DNA of 64,000 nucleotides from Aequorivita vitellina (GTDB lineage: Bacteria; Bacteroidota; Bacteroidia; Flavobacteriales; Flavobacteriaceae): NCBI RefSeq assembly GCF_022008365.1, contig NZ_JAIRBA010000004.1:111935-175934 (forward strand), in the 5' to 3' direction. Positions 55,466 to 64,000 of the stretch are shown one piece after another; the stretch's first letter is position 1, and each line of letters opens with the position of its first letter. The notes under the pieces were generated by a model. It ran no database searches. It was not told the origin of the DNA and saw only the letters and a list, made by a program, of their open reading frames with translations. The position numbers and the translations under genes were made by a program.

Positions 55466-56392
55466 ATGAAAAAACTTTTACTCCTTGCAGTACTTTTTAT
55501 TGCACCATTAGCCTTGATTGCCCAAGAGGAAACTCTGAAAGACACGCTGCCAAATGGCTGGACGCGAGCCGGGAATATTTCATTGTTGTTTAACCAAGCT
55601 GCTTTTAATGCGGAATGGACGGGCGGCGGAACCTCAAATTATTCCGGAAACCTTTCTCTTACTTATGATTTTAATTATAAGCACGACAAACTTTCTTGGA
55701 ATAACCGGTTAATTGGCGAATACGGAATCACCAAAAACAAGGACGATAAATACTCCCGTAAAACAAACGACCGGTTGGAGCTGAACTCTATTTTAGGGCA
55801 ACAGGTTAAAGAAAGCAACTGGTATTATTCATTATTTTTTAACTTTAAAACGCAATTCGCAAAAGGTTATGAATTTAACGGCGACCTCAACCCAGAAGAT
55901 GAAGGGTACCGTACCGAAACTACACATATTTTATCGCCTGCTTATATTCAATTTGGACCGGGTATGCTTTGGAAAAAAAGCGACAATCTGTACGTAAATA
56001 TTTCGCCTGCAACGGCTAAATTTATATTGGTCGATAAAGATTTTACTACTGTAAACGAAGCCGTTCCGGGTGCTTTGGAGGCTTATAACGAAAATAAATA
56101 TTTCGGTGTAGATGCTAATGAAAGCAGTCGTTTTGAGTTTGGAGCATCAGTTTCTGCCTATGCCAAGTTTAATATTATGGCTAATATTTCGGCAGAAAAC
56201 ATTTTAAATCTTTATTCAAACTATCTTGAAGATCCTCAAAATATAGATGTGGATTACACGCTCAATCTTGTAATGAAGGTAAACAAGTACATCTCTTCAA
56301 ACGTAACATTTCAAGCTATTTATGACGACAATGCAGTACAAGGTTTTCAAATCCGTGAAACTTTGGGCGTTGGCTTGTCTTACGGATTTTAA
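55466..56392 (+). CDS. Exported DUF3078 protein, outer-membrane type
   Basis: This is a 308-residue exported protein with a signal peptide (about 1-20). The body contains GWTRAGNISLLFNQAAFNAEWTGGGTSNYSGNLSL and many amphipathic beta strands; the end is GVGLSYGF, an aromatic terminus typical of outer-membrane barrels. DUF3078 is a Bacteroidota family with unknown role, sometimes linked to metal or pore functions. It is monocistronic, with a clear promoter and terminator. Confidence 0.85.
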   Translation: MKKLLLLAVLFIAPLALIAQEETLKDTLPNGWTRAGNISLLFNQAAFNAEWTGGGTSNYSGNLSLTYDFNYKHDKLSWNNRLIGEYGITKNKDDKYSRKTNDRLELNSILGQQVKESNWYYSLFFNFKTQFAKGYEFNGDLNPEDEGYRTETTHILSPAYIQFGPGMLWKKSDNLYVNISPATAKFILVDKDFTTVNEAVPGALEAYNENKYFGVDANESSRFEFGASVSAYAKFNIMANISAENILNLYSNYLEDPQNIDVDYTLNLVMKVNKYISSNVTFQAIYDDNAVQGFQIRETLGVGLSYGF

Positions 56393-56417
56393 ATCTGAAG
56401 CTTAAAATTTGAGAACA

Positions 56418-56463
56418 TAAAAAAAGCTGTCAAAATAAAATAAATTTTGACAGCTTTTTTTTT
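56418..56463. terminator. Bidirectional terminator between DUF3078 and hflX
   Basis: AAAAAAGCTGTCAAAA pairs with TTTTGACAGCTTTTTT around a loop of about 9 nt. It is flanked by A and T runs on both sides and sits between converging genes. Confidence 0.9.
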
Positions 56464-56483
56464 GATTCTTCCAATAGATTGAT

Positions 56484-57695
56484 TTATTCTTCTTCTGAAT
56501 ATTCGGGATAAAGGAAATTGTTATACGGAAAGCGCGTGGTGTGTATTTCCTTCACTTTTTCATAAACCAGTTTTCTAAATTCGCTAATATTTTCTTTGTT
56601 TAGTGCCGAAATAAAAATAGCATCGCCATTTAATTTTGCCATCCACGTGTGCTTCCACTCTTCCAATGTATAATGAGCCTTTGTTTTTTCGGTCATTAAA
56701 TCATCTTCTTCAATTTCCTCAGGATTGTAAATGTCAATTTTATTGAAAACCATCACTGTGGGTTTATCTGCACTTCCTATTTCCTCTAAAATTTTATCGA
56801 CAGAGTCTATGTGATGCTCAAAAGATGGGTGACTAATATCTACTACATGCAGCAGTAAATCTGCTTCGCGCACTTCATCTAATGTACTTTTAAAAGATTC
56901 CACAAGCTGCGTAGGTAACTTTCTGATAAACCCAACAGTGTCTGTAAGTAGAAAAGGCAGGTTGCCAATAACCACTTTTCGCACCGTGGTGTCTAATGTT
57001 GCAAATAGTTTGTTTTCGGCGAAGACATCGCTTTTGCTAATGAGGTTCATCAGCGTAGATTTCCCCACATTTGTATACCCCACCAAAGCCACACGAATCA
57101 ACGAACCCCGATTGCCACGCTGCACGTCCATTTGGCGGTCAATTTTTTTCAATTTTTCCTTTAAAAGCGCAATCCTGTCACGCACAATTCGTCTATCTGT
57201 TTCAATCTCTGTTTCACCCGGACCGCGCATTCCTATACCCCCACGCTGACGTTCTAAGTGCGTCCACATTCCGGCTAGTCTGGGTAGTAAATATTGGTAT
57301 TGTGCCAATTCTACTTGCGTGCGTGCATAACTGGTTTGTGCGCGTTGCGCAAATATGTCGAGAATTAAATTTGTGCGGTCAATGATTTTACAATGAAGAA
57401 TTTTTTCGATATTTTTTTGCTGCGCTGGCGTAAGTTCGTCGTCAAAAATGGCAACTCCTACATCGTTTTCTTCAATAAAGTTTTTTACTTCGTCTAATTT
57501 TCCCGACCCTATAAACGTTTTCGGATTTGGTACCTCCATTTTCTGTGTAAAGCGTTTTAAAACTTCACCACCAGCGGTATAAGCTAGAAATTGGAGTTCG
57601 TCGAGATATTCTTCAGCTTTTTCTTCGTCCTGAAATTTCGTTATTAATCCAATCAATACTGATTTTTCGTATGAAATGTCTGTTTGCTCAATCAT
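56484..57695 (-). CDS. hflX: GTPase HflX
   Basis: HflX is a ribosome-associated GTPase that splits or rescues stalled ribosomes. With the ATG at 57695 (MIEQTDISYEK) it has 403 residues; an earlier in-frame start would add 21 residues across the promoter. The N-terminal HflX domain holds DELTPAQQKNIEKIL and GMRGPGETEIETDRR. The G-domain has G1 GYTNVGKST, G3 DTVGFI and G4 NKID. A C-terminal acidic tail ends the protein. It is monocistronic. Confidence 0.94.
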   Translation of the reverse strand: MIEQTDISYEKSVLIGLITKFQDEEKAEEYLDELQFLAYTAGGEVLKRFTQKMEVPNPKTFIGSGKLDEVKNFIEENDVGVAIFDDELTPAQQKNIEKILHCKIIDRTNLILDIFAQRAQTSYARTQVELAQYQYLLPRLAGMWTHLERQRGGIGMRGPGETEIETDRRIVRDRIALLKEKLKKIDRQMDVQRGNRGSLIRVALVGYTNVGKSTLMNLISKSDVFAENKLFATLDTTVRKVVIGNLPFLLTDTVGFIRKLPTQLVESFKSTLDEVREADLLLHVVDISHPSFEHHIDSVDKILEEIGSADKPTVMVFNKIDIYNPEEIEEDDLMTEKTKAHYTLEEWKHTWMAKLNGDAIFISALNKENISEFRKLVYEKVKEIHTTRFPYNNFLYPEYSEEE

Positions 57696-57711
57696 AAATA
57701 TAATTATAGTG

Positions 57712-57719
57712 CAAATGTA
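57712..57719 (-). promoter_or_regulatory. hflX promoter, -7 element
   Basis: TACATTTG on the minus strand (57719-57712) fits TAnnTTTG and lies 17 bp before the preferred hflX ATG, supporting that start. Confidence 0.5.
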
Positions 57720-57930
57720 CAAAACTACGCGCGAGCACGATTTCAACTTTACACGCAATTAACATCATTTGTCTTCAAGGACGGAAAAATGGAGCAATAG
57801 TTCAATTTTTAAATATTGCTTGACTAAGATAGTTCCCGATTTCAAACATAATATTCTATAAATATTCTTATATTTCGCTGTTAAAAAATAGTTAACGCAT
57901 TTTAAAACATTTTAATCCCCTTTTTAAACT

Positions 57931-60423
57931 ATGGTTAAAACATTACCTCTCAATTCACAAAGTTGTCAAAACTTTTTTAAAGACAGCTTTAAACCGCATT
58001 ATCTCGCGATTTTCTGTTTCTTATTTTTTTCTTTTTCAGCACTTGCACAAGGACCTGGATGTCCGAATGTTTTTGCTGGAGATGATGTAGAATTAGACTG
58101 CGGGGTTCCTTGCGTAGATCTTACAGCAAGCTTTTTAGACACAGGCGAAACTACTAGTTATGAAGTTTCTGCTATACCTTACGATCCCCCTTTTCCATTT
58201 ACAGGTGGAACGCCAGTTTCGGTAAATACAGACGATGTATGGTCTCCAGCCATACAATTACCATTTGATTTTTGCTTTTTTGGCCAAACTTATACCGAAA
58301 TGGTCATCGGCTCCAACGCCGTAATTTCATTCGATTTGGTAAACAATCCACCCAATGGGTATTGTAGCTGGTTGTTTGATGAGTCTATTCCAGATTCCAA
58401 CTTGTTTTTTGCAACAATCTTTGGTCCATATATGGATGTAGATCCATCGGTTGGTGGCTCTGGCCAAATTAATTGGGCTGTTTTTGGCGATGCCCCTTGT
58501 AGAACAATGGTGGTTAATTTTCCAGGTATTCCTTATTTTGGATCTGCTTGTACTGGTCTTCAACTTACATCGCAAGTAGTAATTTACGAAACCACAAATG
58601 TGGTAGAGGTTTATATTGAGGATAGACCTAGCGGTTGTAGCTGGAATGACGGAAATGCAGTCGTGGGAATCCAAAACCAAAACGGAACGCAAGGCTACAC
58701 ACCTCCCGGAAGAAACACCGGTGATTGGTCTGCCACAGACGAAGCTTGGCGTTTTACGCCAAATGGTGCTTCAAATGTTGCATTCTCTTGGTTAGATGCT
58801 AACGGAACTGTAATTGGAACAGACCCAACTATAAATGTTTGCCCAACAGATACTTCAACTACATATACTGCACAAGCTATTTATACCAATTGTAACGGCG
58901 ATGTAGTAACAGAAACCGATGACGTTGTTGTTACAAGAACAGGCTCTTTTTCAGTAGATCTTGGCCCCGATCAAGCTTTATGCGAAGCACAAAGCTATGA
59001 TATTACTGCCGAAATAACCGGCGGAAACCCTGCCGATGCTACCTTCCTTTGGAATACTGGTGAAACTACCCAAACTATTACAGTAACTACTTCTGGTACT
59101 TATACCGTTGAAGTTACCATTGGCACCTGTACTGTTACTGCTTCGGTAGAAATAAACTTTAATGAACTTCCTGCTATTGAATTGGGAGATAATGTTGAAA
59201 CATGTTTTGATGCTCCTATAGTTTTAGATGCTTCACCTTCCAATTATAACCCCGCCGACGCTACCTATGAATGGAGCTTGGATGGTGTTGTAATTGCCGG
59301 AGAAACAAACCCCACGCTTTCAGCAACTCAATATGGTGTGTATAGCGTAAACGTTGATGTTGGCGGATGTATCGCCACAGACGAAGTAACTATTACGCAA
59401 GAGCAGCTCCAAGTTTCTTTAGGTGATGATTTTTCAACCTGTTTTACAACAACTGTTACCTTAACTGCTGAAGCTATTGATTACGACCCAACCCTTGCCA
59501 GTTATGAATGGGGCCTAAATGGCAACGTATTAGCAGGCGAGACAAACCAAACCCTAGAAATTACAGAAGCTGGTACTTATAAAGTTACAGCTACTATTGG
59601 CGCTTGTACAACTACCGATACGGTGGTAGTAAGCCTTGAAAATCTAACATTAACCGTTACTGAAGATTTCCAAACTTGTTTTGATACTCCAGTAATTTTG
59701 GAAACTGAGCTTTCCGATCAAAATCCAGATGCAACTTATGAGTGGAGCCTTGACGGAATCGTTATAGCAGGTGAAAATGGCCCTACACTCGTAATCACCG
59801 AAGTAGGTACTTATACGGTAACCGCAACTCTTGGCAGCTGTACGGCTTCAGATAGCGTGACAGTTTCATTTAGAGATGACCTGGAAGTTACGCTTGGCGA
59901 AAACTTCAAAACTTGCCCGAACGAGCCACAAACACTTACTGCAACTACTTCAGAAGAAGGTGCAACTTATCAGTGGTATTTAAATGGAACTTTATTAGCC
60001 AATGAAACTAACAGTACGTTAGATTTTAATATTGAAGTAGGCACGATGGGAACACAAACCTACACCGTAGTAATGACTGTGGGCGGATGTTCTGGTGAAG
60101 ATTCGGTAGATGTTAATTTGTATGATGTTGGCCAATGTGTTATTTCAGAAGGGCTATCACCAAATGGCGATGGCTACAACGACACCTTGGATTTAACTTT
60201 CCTAAACGACCGCACTGGAGTTACAAAACTTCAAATTTTCAACAGATTAGGAACGCTGGTTTATGAGCAGAACAACTACATAAACCAATGGAGGGGTCAA
60301 GATAAAAATAGCAACGACTTATCAACCGGAACTTATTTTTATGTAATTGATCTTGCAGGTAACGATGCTGTTTATGGCGCGCAAGCCACCGGTTGGATTT
60401 ATCTAAACCAAGAAGCAAACTAA
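57931..60423 (+). CDS. T9SS type B surface protein with Ig/PKD-like repeats
   Basis: This is an 830-residue secreted surface protein. A leader (about 1-39, ending SALAQ) is followed by a nidogen-like or jelly-roll N-domain (about 50-270) with many cysteines. Then come about five repeats of 80 residues with pattern VTLGDDFSTCF, then Y-E-WxLNGxVLAGE, then GTYKVTATIGxCT, each resembling PKD/Ig-like domains. The C-terminus (EGLSPNGDGYNDTLDLTFL) is a T9SS type B sorting domain (CHU_C). It is therefore a cargo of the type IX secretion system, probably an adhesin, and is followed by a PorP/SprF and an OmpA partner. Confidence 0.92.
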   Translation: MVKTLPLNSQSCQNFFKDSFKPHYLAIFCFLFFSFSALAQGPGCPNVFAGDDVELDCGVPCVDLTASFLDTGETTSYEVSAIPYDPPFPFTGGTPVSVNTDDVWSPAIQLPFDFCFFGQTYTEMVIGSNAVISFDLVNNPPNGYCSWLFDESIPDSNLFFATIFGPYMDVDPSVGGSGQINWAVFGDAPCRTMVVNFPGIPYFGSACTGLQLTSQVVIYETTNVVEVYIEDRPSGCSWNDGNAVVGIQNQNGTQGYTPPGRNTGDWSATDEAWRFTPNGASNVAFSWLDANGTVIGTDPTINVCPTDTSTTYTAQAIYTNCNGDVVTETDDVVVTRTGSFSVDLGPDQALCEAQSYDITAEITGGNPADATFLWNTGETTQTITVTTSGTYTVEVTIGTCTVTASVEINFNELPAIELGDNVETCFDAPIVLDASPSNYNPADATYEWSLDGVVIAGETNPTLSATQYGVYSVNVDVGGCIATDEVTITQEQLQVSLGDDFSTCFTTTVTLTAEAIDYDPTLASYEWGLNGNVLAGETNQTLEITEAGTYKVTATIGACTTTDTVVVSLENLTLTVTEDFQTCFDTPVILETELSDQNPDATYEWSLDGIVIAGENGPTLVITEVGTYTVTATLGSCTASDSVTVSFRDDLEVTLGENFKTCPNEPQTLTATTSEEGATYQWYLNGTLLANETNSTLDFNIEVGTMGTQTYTVVMTVGGCSGEDSVDVNLYDVGQCVISEGLSPNGDGYNDTLDLTFLNDRTGVTKLQIFNRLGTLVYEQNNYINQWRGQDKNSNDLSTGTYFYVIDLAGNDAVYGAQATGWIYLNQEAN

Positions 60424-60547
60424 ACCCACAAAATACTTTATAACATCCAAATAGGTTAAAATGAAATGTTCTTCAATTAGTTCTAACACAAGTGAAAATA
60501 AGTTGTTTGGGCATTTCATCTTCCCATTTTTAAAATATTCTATACAA

Positions 60548-61465
60548 ATGAAAAAACATATATATATTCTAATTGTATTGATGGCAGTGTTGCTCTTCCA
60601 AGAATCGCAAGCGCAGCAAGACCCTCAATATACCCAGTACATGTACAACATGAACGTGGTGAACCCAGCTTATGCAGGCTCAAAGGAAAGCCTTTCCCTC
60701 ACCGCACTTTACCGAAATCAATGGTCCGGAATGGACGACAATCCAGTAACCTTCACTTTTTCGGCACATAAGCCAATTAGCGATAAAATAGGACTTGGTC
60801 TTTCAGCCATTAAAGACGAATTAGGTCCCGTGAGTGAAACAAATGTTTACGCAGATTTCTCGTACACCCTGCAAGTGGCAAGTACAGTAAAACTTGCGTT
60901 GGGTTTAAAAGCTGGAGCAACCTTTCACGAAGTAGGTCTTTCAAGTTTAGAGCTGCAAGATCCTAACGATCCATTTTTTAATGAAGACATAAACAACACC
61001 TACCCAAATATTGGTGCGGGGGCGTTTCTTTATGGCGATAACTTCTACGTAGGTTTATCGGTTCCAAATATGCTAAAATCTGTTCACTTAGATGAAAACG
61101 GTATTAAGTACGGATCCGAAACAAACCACTATTTCGCTACCGCAGGATACGTTTTTCAGGTTTCAGAAAACTTTAAGTTGAAGCCTTCCGTGATGGTTAA
61201 ATCTGCTTTTGATGCGCCCGTTTCATACGACGGAAACTTAAACGCACTATTTTATGATAAGTTTGAACTTGGAGCATCGTACAGATTGGACGATTCATTC
61301 AGCGGTTTAGTTGGGTTTCAAATTAACCCAAACATCCGCATAGGCTATGCTTACGACCACGTAACTTCCGACCTTAAAACAGTTGGCCCAGCATCGCACG
61401 AAGTGGTGCTTACCTTCGATCTGTTCTTTAAGCCACGTGTTTTACGTTCACCAAGATTCTTCTAA
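60548..61465 (+). CDS. PorP/SprF family T9SS membrane protein
   Basis: This is a 305-residue outer-membrane protein of the PorP/SprF family. From the ATG at 60548 a signal peptide (about 1-22, ending SQAQ) is followed by QDPQYTQYMYNMNVVNPAYAGS, the family hallmark. SprF helps deliver and anchor its cognate SprB-type adhesin; here the upstream type B cargo is the likely client. An upstream in-frame ATG (60461) would add a hydrophilic stretch before the signal peptide and is rejected. Confidence 0.93.
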   Translation: MKKHIYILIVLMAVLLFQESQAQQDPQYTQYMYNMNVVNPAYAGSKESLSLTALYRNQWSGMDDNPVTFTFSAHKPISDKIGLGLSAIKDELGPVSETNVYADFSYTLQVASTVKLALGLKAGATFHEVGLSSLELQDPNDPFFNEDINNTYPNIGAGAFLYGDNFYVGLSVPNMLKSVHLDENGIKYGSETNHYFATAGYVFQVSENFKLKPSVMVKSAFDAPVSYDGNLNALFYDKFELGASYRLDDSFSGLVGFQINPNIRIGYAYDHVTSDLKTVGPASHEVVLTFDLFFKPRVLRSPRFF

Positions 61466-61488
61466 TAACCAAAAAAACTTCATTTAAG

Positions 61489-63381
61489 ATGAATAAAATA
61501 TATACATTCCTTTTACTCATAGCGGTAAGCACTTCCATGGTGACCGCCCAAAATAGTAAAACAAAAAAAGCCGATCAATACTACGATCGCCTACAATATA
61601 CCGATGCAGCTGAAGCCTATGGCAAACTCCTGAAGAAAGGCGAAGGCAGCACCTATGTTTTTGAACAATTAGGAAATAGCTATTTCTTTTTAAACAATAC
61701 CAAAAAAGCCGAAACCTACTATAAAAGAGTCGTGAAAAGAAAAGATGTAAATCCCGAAACGGTTTACAATTACGCGCAATCTTTAAAGGCGAATGGCAAG
61801 TTTGGAGATTACAATACCTATATGAAGCAATTTGCCGACATGAAACCAAACGATTCTCGCGCTATTGCATTTATGAAGAATCCAGATTATCTGCCTAAAA
61901 TTATTGATGAAAACAATCAAAAATATGAAGCAATAAACCTTGAGGCGCTGAATTCTGAATATTCAGATTTTGGAGGGTTAGCCATTGAAAATGATTTCTA
62001 TTTTACTTCCGCCAGAAATACAACTCGTAAAAAATACGGATGGAACGAGGAGCCATTTTTAGACATTTACAAAGCTTCCATAGTTGGTGGAGTTGAAAAA
62101 AATGAAGTATTGCTGAAAGGTGACGTCAACACAAAATATCACGAAAGTACCGTAGCGATTACAGCAGACGGCAAACGTATGTATTTTGACAGAAACGATT
62201 ACTACAACGGAAAATACAAAAAGAGTGAAGAAGGCATTAACGAATTAAGCATCTACTACGCTGAAAATGTAAACGGTGAGTGGAAAGATATTCAGCCTGT
62301 ACCGTTTAACGACCAGCAATATTCTACAAGTCACCCGGCTTTAAGTCCTGACGGCAATACGCTGTATTTTACCAGCGATCGTCCGGGCGGGAAAGGCAAA
62401 GCAGACATTTACAAAGTATCTATCGCTGCAGATGGTACTTTTGGAACCCCAGTAAATTTAGGCGACAACATAAATACCGAAGGCAAAGAAGGCTTCCCTT
62501 TTGTAGATGCAAACGGTACTTTGTATTTTGCTAGTGATGGACATTTAGGTATGGGCGGATTAGATGTATTTGCTGCCGAAGCGAAAGGAAACGGCTTCGG
62601 GGAAGTTAAAAACCTCGGCCTTGGTGTTAACAGTAGCGAAGATGATTTTGCATACTCGTATAACCCAGCTACCGATGAAGGTTACGTATCTTCTAATAGA
62701 GCCGGCGGAGTAGGAAGTGATGATATTTATAAAATCAAAAAACTTGAAATTTGCGATGTTATCTTAAATGTAATTGTAGTTGATGCAAGCAATGACGAAC
62801 CAATTGCAGATGCACGTTTAGACCTTTTTGATAATCTTGAAAACAAATTGAAAAGCCAATCTACAACTGCAAATGGAACTGGCAAAATTACTGCTGCTTG
62901 CGACCAAGCGCACGTAGTTCAAGCTTTTAAAGAAGGTTATGAAAGCAATGCCGAAACTGTTGCCGCTTTTAAGGAAGGTGAAAAAAGCATTCGTATTGCA
63001 CTTCGCCCAATAGACGAAATTGTAGAAGGCGATATGGTTAAACTGAACCCTATTCTTTTCGATTTTGATAAGCACAACATAAAACCACAAGCAGCATTTG
63101 AGCTTGATAAGCTTGTACAACTAATGAAGAAAAATCCAGAAATGGTTATTAAAGTTGAAGGGCATACCGATAATCGCGGTACAGATGCATATAATATGAA
63201 TTTATCTGAAAGACGTGCAAAAAGTACTGTACAGTATGTAATTTCAAAAGGAATTTCGAAAGACCGAATAAGCGGAAAAGGTTTTGGTGAAAGCAGACCA
63301 GCCGTTGATTGTGGCGCAAATTGTACCGAAGCACAACACCAACAAAACAGACGTTCAGACTTTATTGTGGTGAAGAAATAA
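61489..63381 (+). CDS. OmpA-family peptidoglycan-binding protein with TPR and PD40 repeats
   Basis: This is a 630-residue outer-membrane-associated protein like PorE. A signal peptide (1-20) leads TPR units (about 25-115), PD40/WD40-like propeller repeats (about 150-420, including DGNTLYFTSDRPGGKGKADIY), a carboxypeptidase regulatory-like domain (about 425-495) and a C-terminal OmpA domain (about 515-630). The peptidoglycan-binding motif is EGHTDNRGTDAYNMNLSERRA. It follows sprF-like by 23 bp and shares its operon with it and the cargo gene, forming a cargo-anchor-cell-wall trio. Confidence 0.93.
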   Translation: MNKIYTFLLLIAVSTSMVTAQNSKTKKADQYYDRLQYTDAAEAYGKLLKKGEGSTYVFEQLGNSYFFLNNTKKAETYYKRVVKRKDVNPETVYNYAQSLKANGKFGDYNTYMKQFADMKPNDSRAIAFMKNPDYLPKIIDENNQKYEAINLEALNSEYSDFGGLAIENDFYFTSARNTTRKKYGWNEEPFLDIYKASIVGGVEKNEVLLKGDVNTKYHESTVAITADGKRMYFDRNDYYNGKYKKSEEGINELSIYYAENVNGEWKDIQPVPFNDQQYSTSHPALSPDGNTLYFTSDRPGGKGKADIYKVSIAADGTFGTPVNLGDNINTEGKEGFPFVDANGTLYFASDGHLGMGGLDVFAAEAKGNGFGEVKNLGLGVNSSEDDFAYSYNPATDEGYVSSNRAGGVGSDDIYKIKKLEICDVILNVIVVDASNDEPIADARLDLFDNLENKLKSQSTTANGTGKITAACDQAHVVQAFKEGYESNAETVAAFKEGEKSIRIALRPIDEIVEGDMVKLNPILFDFDKHNIKPQAAFELDKLVQLMKKNPEMVIKVEGHTDNRGTDAYNMNLSERRAKSTVQYVISKGISKDRISGKGFGESRPAVDCGANCTEAQHQQNRRSDFIVVKK

Positions 63382-63420
63382 GTTAATTAAAGACCTTAAG
63401 CTGGTAACCAACCAGAAAAT

Positions 63421-63463
63421 GACCCTCGCTTATTTGAGCAATCAAATACGGTGAGGGTTTTTT
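63421..63463. terminator. Bidirectional terminator after OmpA-family gene
   Basis: ACCCTCGC pairs with GTGAGGGT through an inner TTGA/TCAA stem, followed by a T-run. Lies between converging genes. Confidence 0.78.
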
Positions 63464-63465
63464 AA

Positions 63466-63762
63466 TTATAATTTCATTTTAAAATAAGCCGCCGGCAGCC
63501 CTATGTATTCACCGTCATAATCCCACTGAAAACCCTGTTTTTCTAAAATTCTTTGGGAAGCTGTATTTACTGGATCTATGATGGCTATCAAATTTTCAAT
63601 TTCCTTTGTATTTTTTCCCAAGTTTACTAATGTTTCAGCTATTTCGGAACCAAAACCTTTTCGCCAAAATTCTGGCATAAATAAATAACCTATTTCAGCT
63701 TCGTTTTCTTTCGTCATTTCAAGCCGTCGCTGGCGCGAGCGTCCCGCTCGTGCCTTCTCCAT
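63466..63762 (-). pseudogene. GNAT acetyltransferase, 5'-truncated
   Basis: Only the C-terminal half of a GNAT acetyltransferase is recognisable: EIGYLFMPEFWRKGFGSEI contains the acetyl-CoA-binding region and NTASQRILEKQGFQ is typical of the C-terminal end. Full-length relatives have about 170-180 residues; here about 82 belong to the family. The first 15 codons of the open frame (ARAGRSRQRR) are from the palindromic repeat at 63729-63757. The N-terminal half was therefore lost when the repeat and IS region was inserted or recombined. Probably inactive. Confidence 0.75.
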
Positions 63763-63806
63763 CCACCTTCCACTCCTGCTGGAGCGAGCGTCCCGCTCGT
63801 GCCTTC
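63729..63806 (+). repeat. Two 29-bp palindromic repeats, period 49 bp
   Basis: Copies at 63729-63757 and 63778-63806 differ in one base. Each contains CGAGCG-TCC-CGCTCG, a stem-loop with a 3-nt loop, and is much richer in G+C than the surroundings. The copies are separated by 20 bp. They resemble REP-type intergenic palindromes. The left copy replaces the start of the acetyltransferase frame. Confidence 0.85.
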
Positions 63807-63810
63807 CCTG

Positions 63811-64000
63811 TCATGTCCTGAAAAAAGTAGACAGTTTTGTTAAGCTGATTTTTGTTCTAAATTATACATTTCTTCGGGTGTTCTCAAATTAATTCCCCAG
63901 TGAGATCTCATTTTGTTATATATTCCTATTGATTGTTTTGTAATTAATTTTGCTTGGTTGGTATCTTTAAAGGTGTAATCCAAGTGAAACTCCATTTTTA
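63811..64000 (-). mobile_element. End of an IS3-type insertion sequence, partial
   Basis: Reverse-strand translation from the window edge to a TAA at 63842-63840 gives MEFHLDYTFKDTNQAKLITK then IYNKMRSHWGINLRTPEEMY, the C-terminal end of an IS3-family transposase (rve integrase-like, with the YN-R-H-LN-TPEE-Y pattern). About 52 codons are visible and the rest lies to the right. Beyond the stop, TGTCCTGAAAAAAGTAGACA at about 63815-63834 looks like an IS3 terminal repeat. The exact outer end and target duplication cannot be read. Confidence 0.8.
63840..64000 (-). CDS. IS3-family transposase C-terminus, partial
   Basis: This is the last part of the integrase-like ORFB transposase of the IS, truncated by the window edge. 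The visible residues end in YNLEQKSA. The DDE catalytic residues would be upstream, outside the window, so activity cannot be judged. Confidence 0.78.
   Translation of the reverse strand, partial: KMEFHLDYTFKDTNQAKLITKQSIGIYNKMRSHWGINLRTPEEMYNLEQKSA

Noticed and set aside
59160..60120. CRISPR-like or DNA-level repeats in the T9SS surface protein
   Set aside because: The repeats are protein-level Ig/PKD-like domains with diverged DNA, not identical direct repeats with spacers.

Overview
The window is chromosomal DNA from a member of the Bacteroidota, almost certainly the family Flavobacteriaceae. The evidence is gliding-motility genes (gldE, gldD), type IX secretion (T9SS) sorting domains with a PorP/SprF and OmpA partner pair, DUF4270, DUF3078, DUF4199 and DUF2480 proteins, repeated TAnnTTTG promoter elements, almost no Shine-Dalgarno sequences, and low G+C. 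The genus cannot be fixed from the sequence alone. No rRNA, tRNA, CRISPR array or prophage was seen. Nearly all of it is core housekeeping DNA, with an insertion-sequence end at the right border.

Layout. 1-8.4 kb: radA, a two-component regulator pair, an esterase-like protein, a membrane flippase-like gene, panD and panC. 8.5-15.6 kb: a truncated starch-synthase-like protein, a DUF4270 lipoprotein, glmS, then atpD-atpC and an MgtC-type protein. 15.7-20.8 kb: a JmjC-like cupin, an outer-membrane-type protein, a membrane protein with a small Xre regulator, recX, rng, a 30-residue very basic gene and an HU protein. 20.9-26.3 kb: mutY, ssb, gldE, gldD, DUF4199, then rplU (with a long extension) and rpmA behind a structured leader. 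26.3-35.2 kb: a transglutaminase-like protein, DUF1028, a hybrid histidine kinase, the sdhCAB operon, and a sortilin-like pseudogene with a large internal deletion. 35.4-42.3 kb: an AlkB-like oxygenase, small secreted and cupin proteins, a TPR protein, an aminopeptidase P, an alpha/beta hydrolase and thiL. 42.5-47.2 kb: a surface-protein operon ending in an MbnP-like lipoprotein and a dihaem MauG-type peroxidase. 47.4-55.4 kb: the SUF iron-sulfur operon (sufA-like, sufB, sufC, sufD, sufS, sufE, sufT-like) with several inserted genes. 55.4-63.4 kb: DUF3078, hflX, and a T9SS surface-protein trio. 63.4-64 kb: a decapitated acetyltransferase, palindromic repeats and the end of an IS3-type element.

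The most unusual structure is a family of degenerate 7-bp tandem repeats in spacers inside operons. A pair of inverted heptad arrays brackets a four-helix-bundle (23S-IVS/Avd-type) gene lodged between sufC and sufD. That gene has an in-frame amber codon but keeps a conserved-looking reading frame to its true end. A gene-less foldback array of nine heptads lies between atpD and atpC, and shorter arrays lie after sufS and after the sufT-like gene. Units are shared between arrays 40 kb apart. This looks like a small mobile or self-copying element family with filled and empty forms, and it is the best candidate here for an undescribed system.

Other points to check are a switch-like leader before rplU, a palindromic operator before the Xre pair, and three degenerate enzyme-like proteins or pseudogenes.
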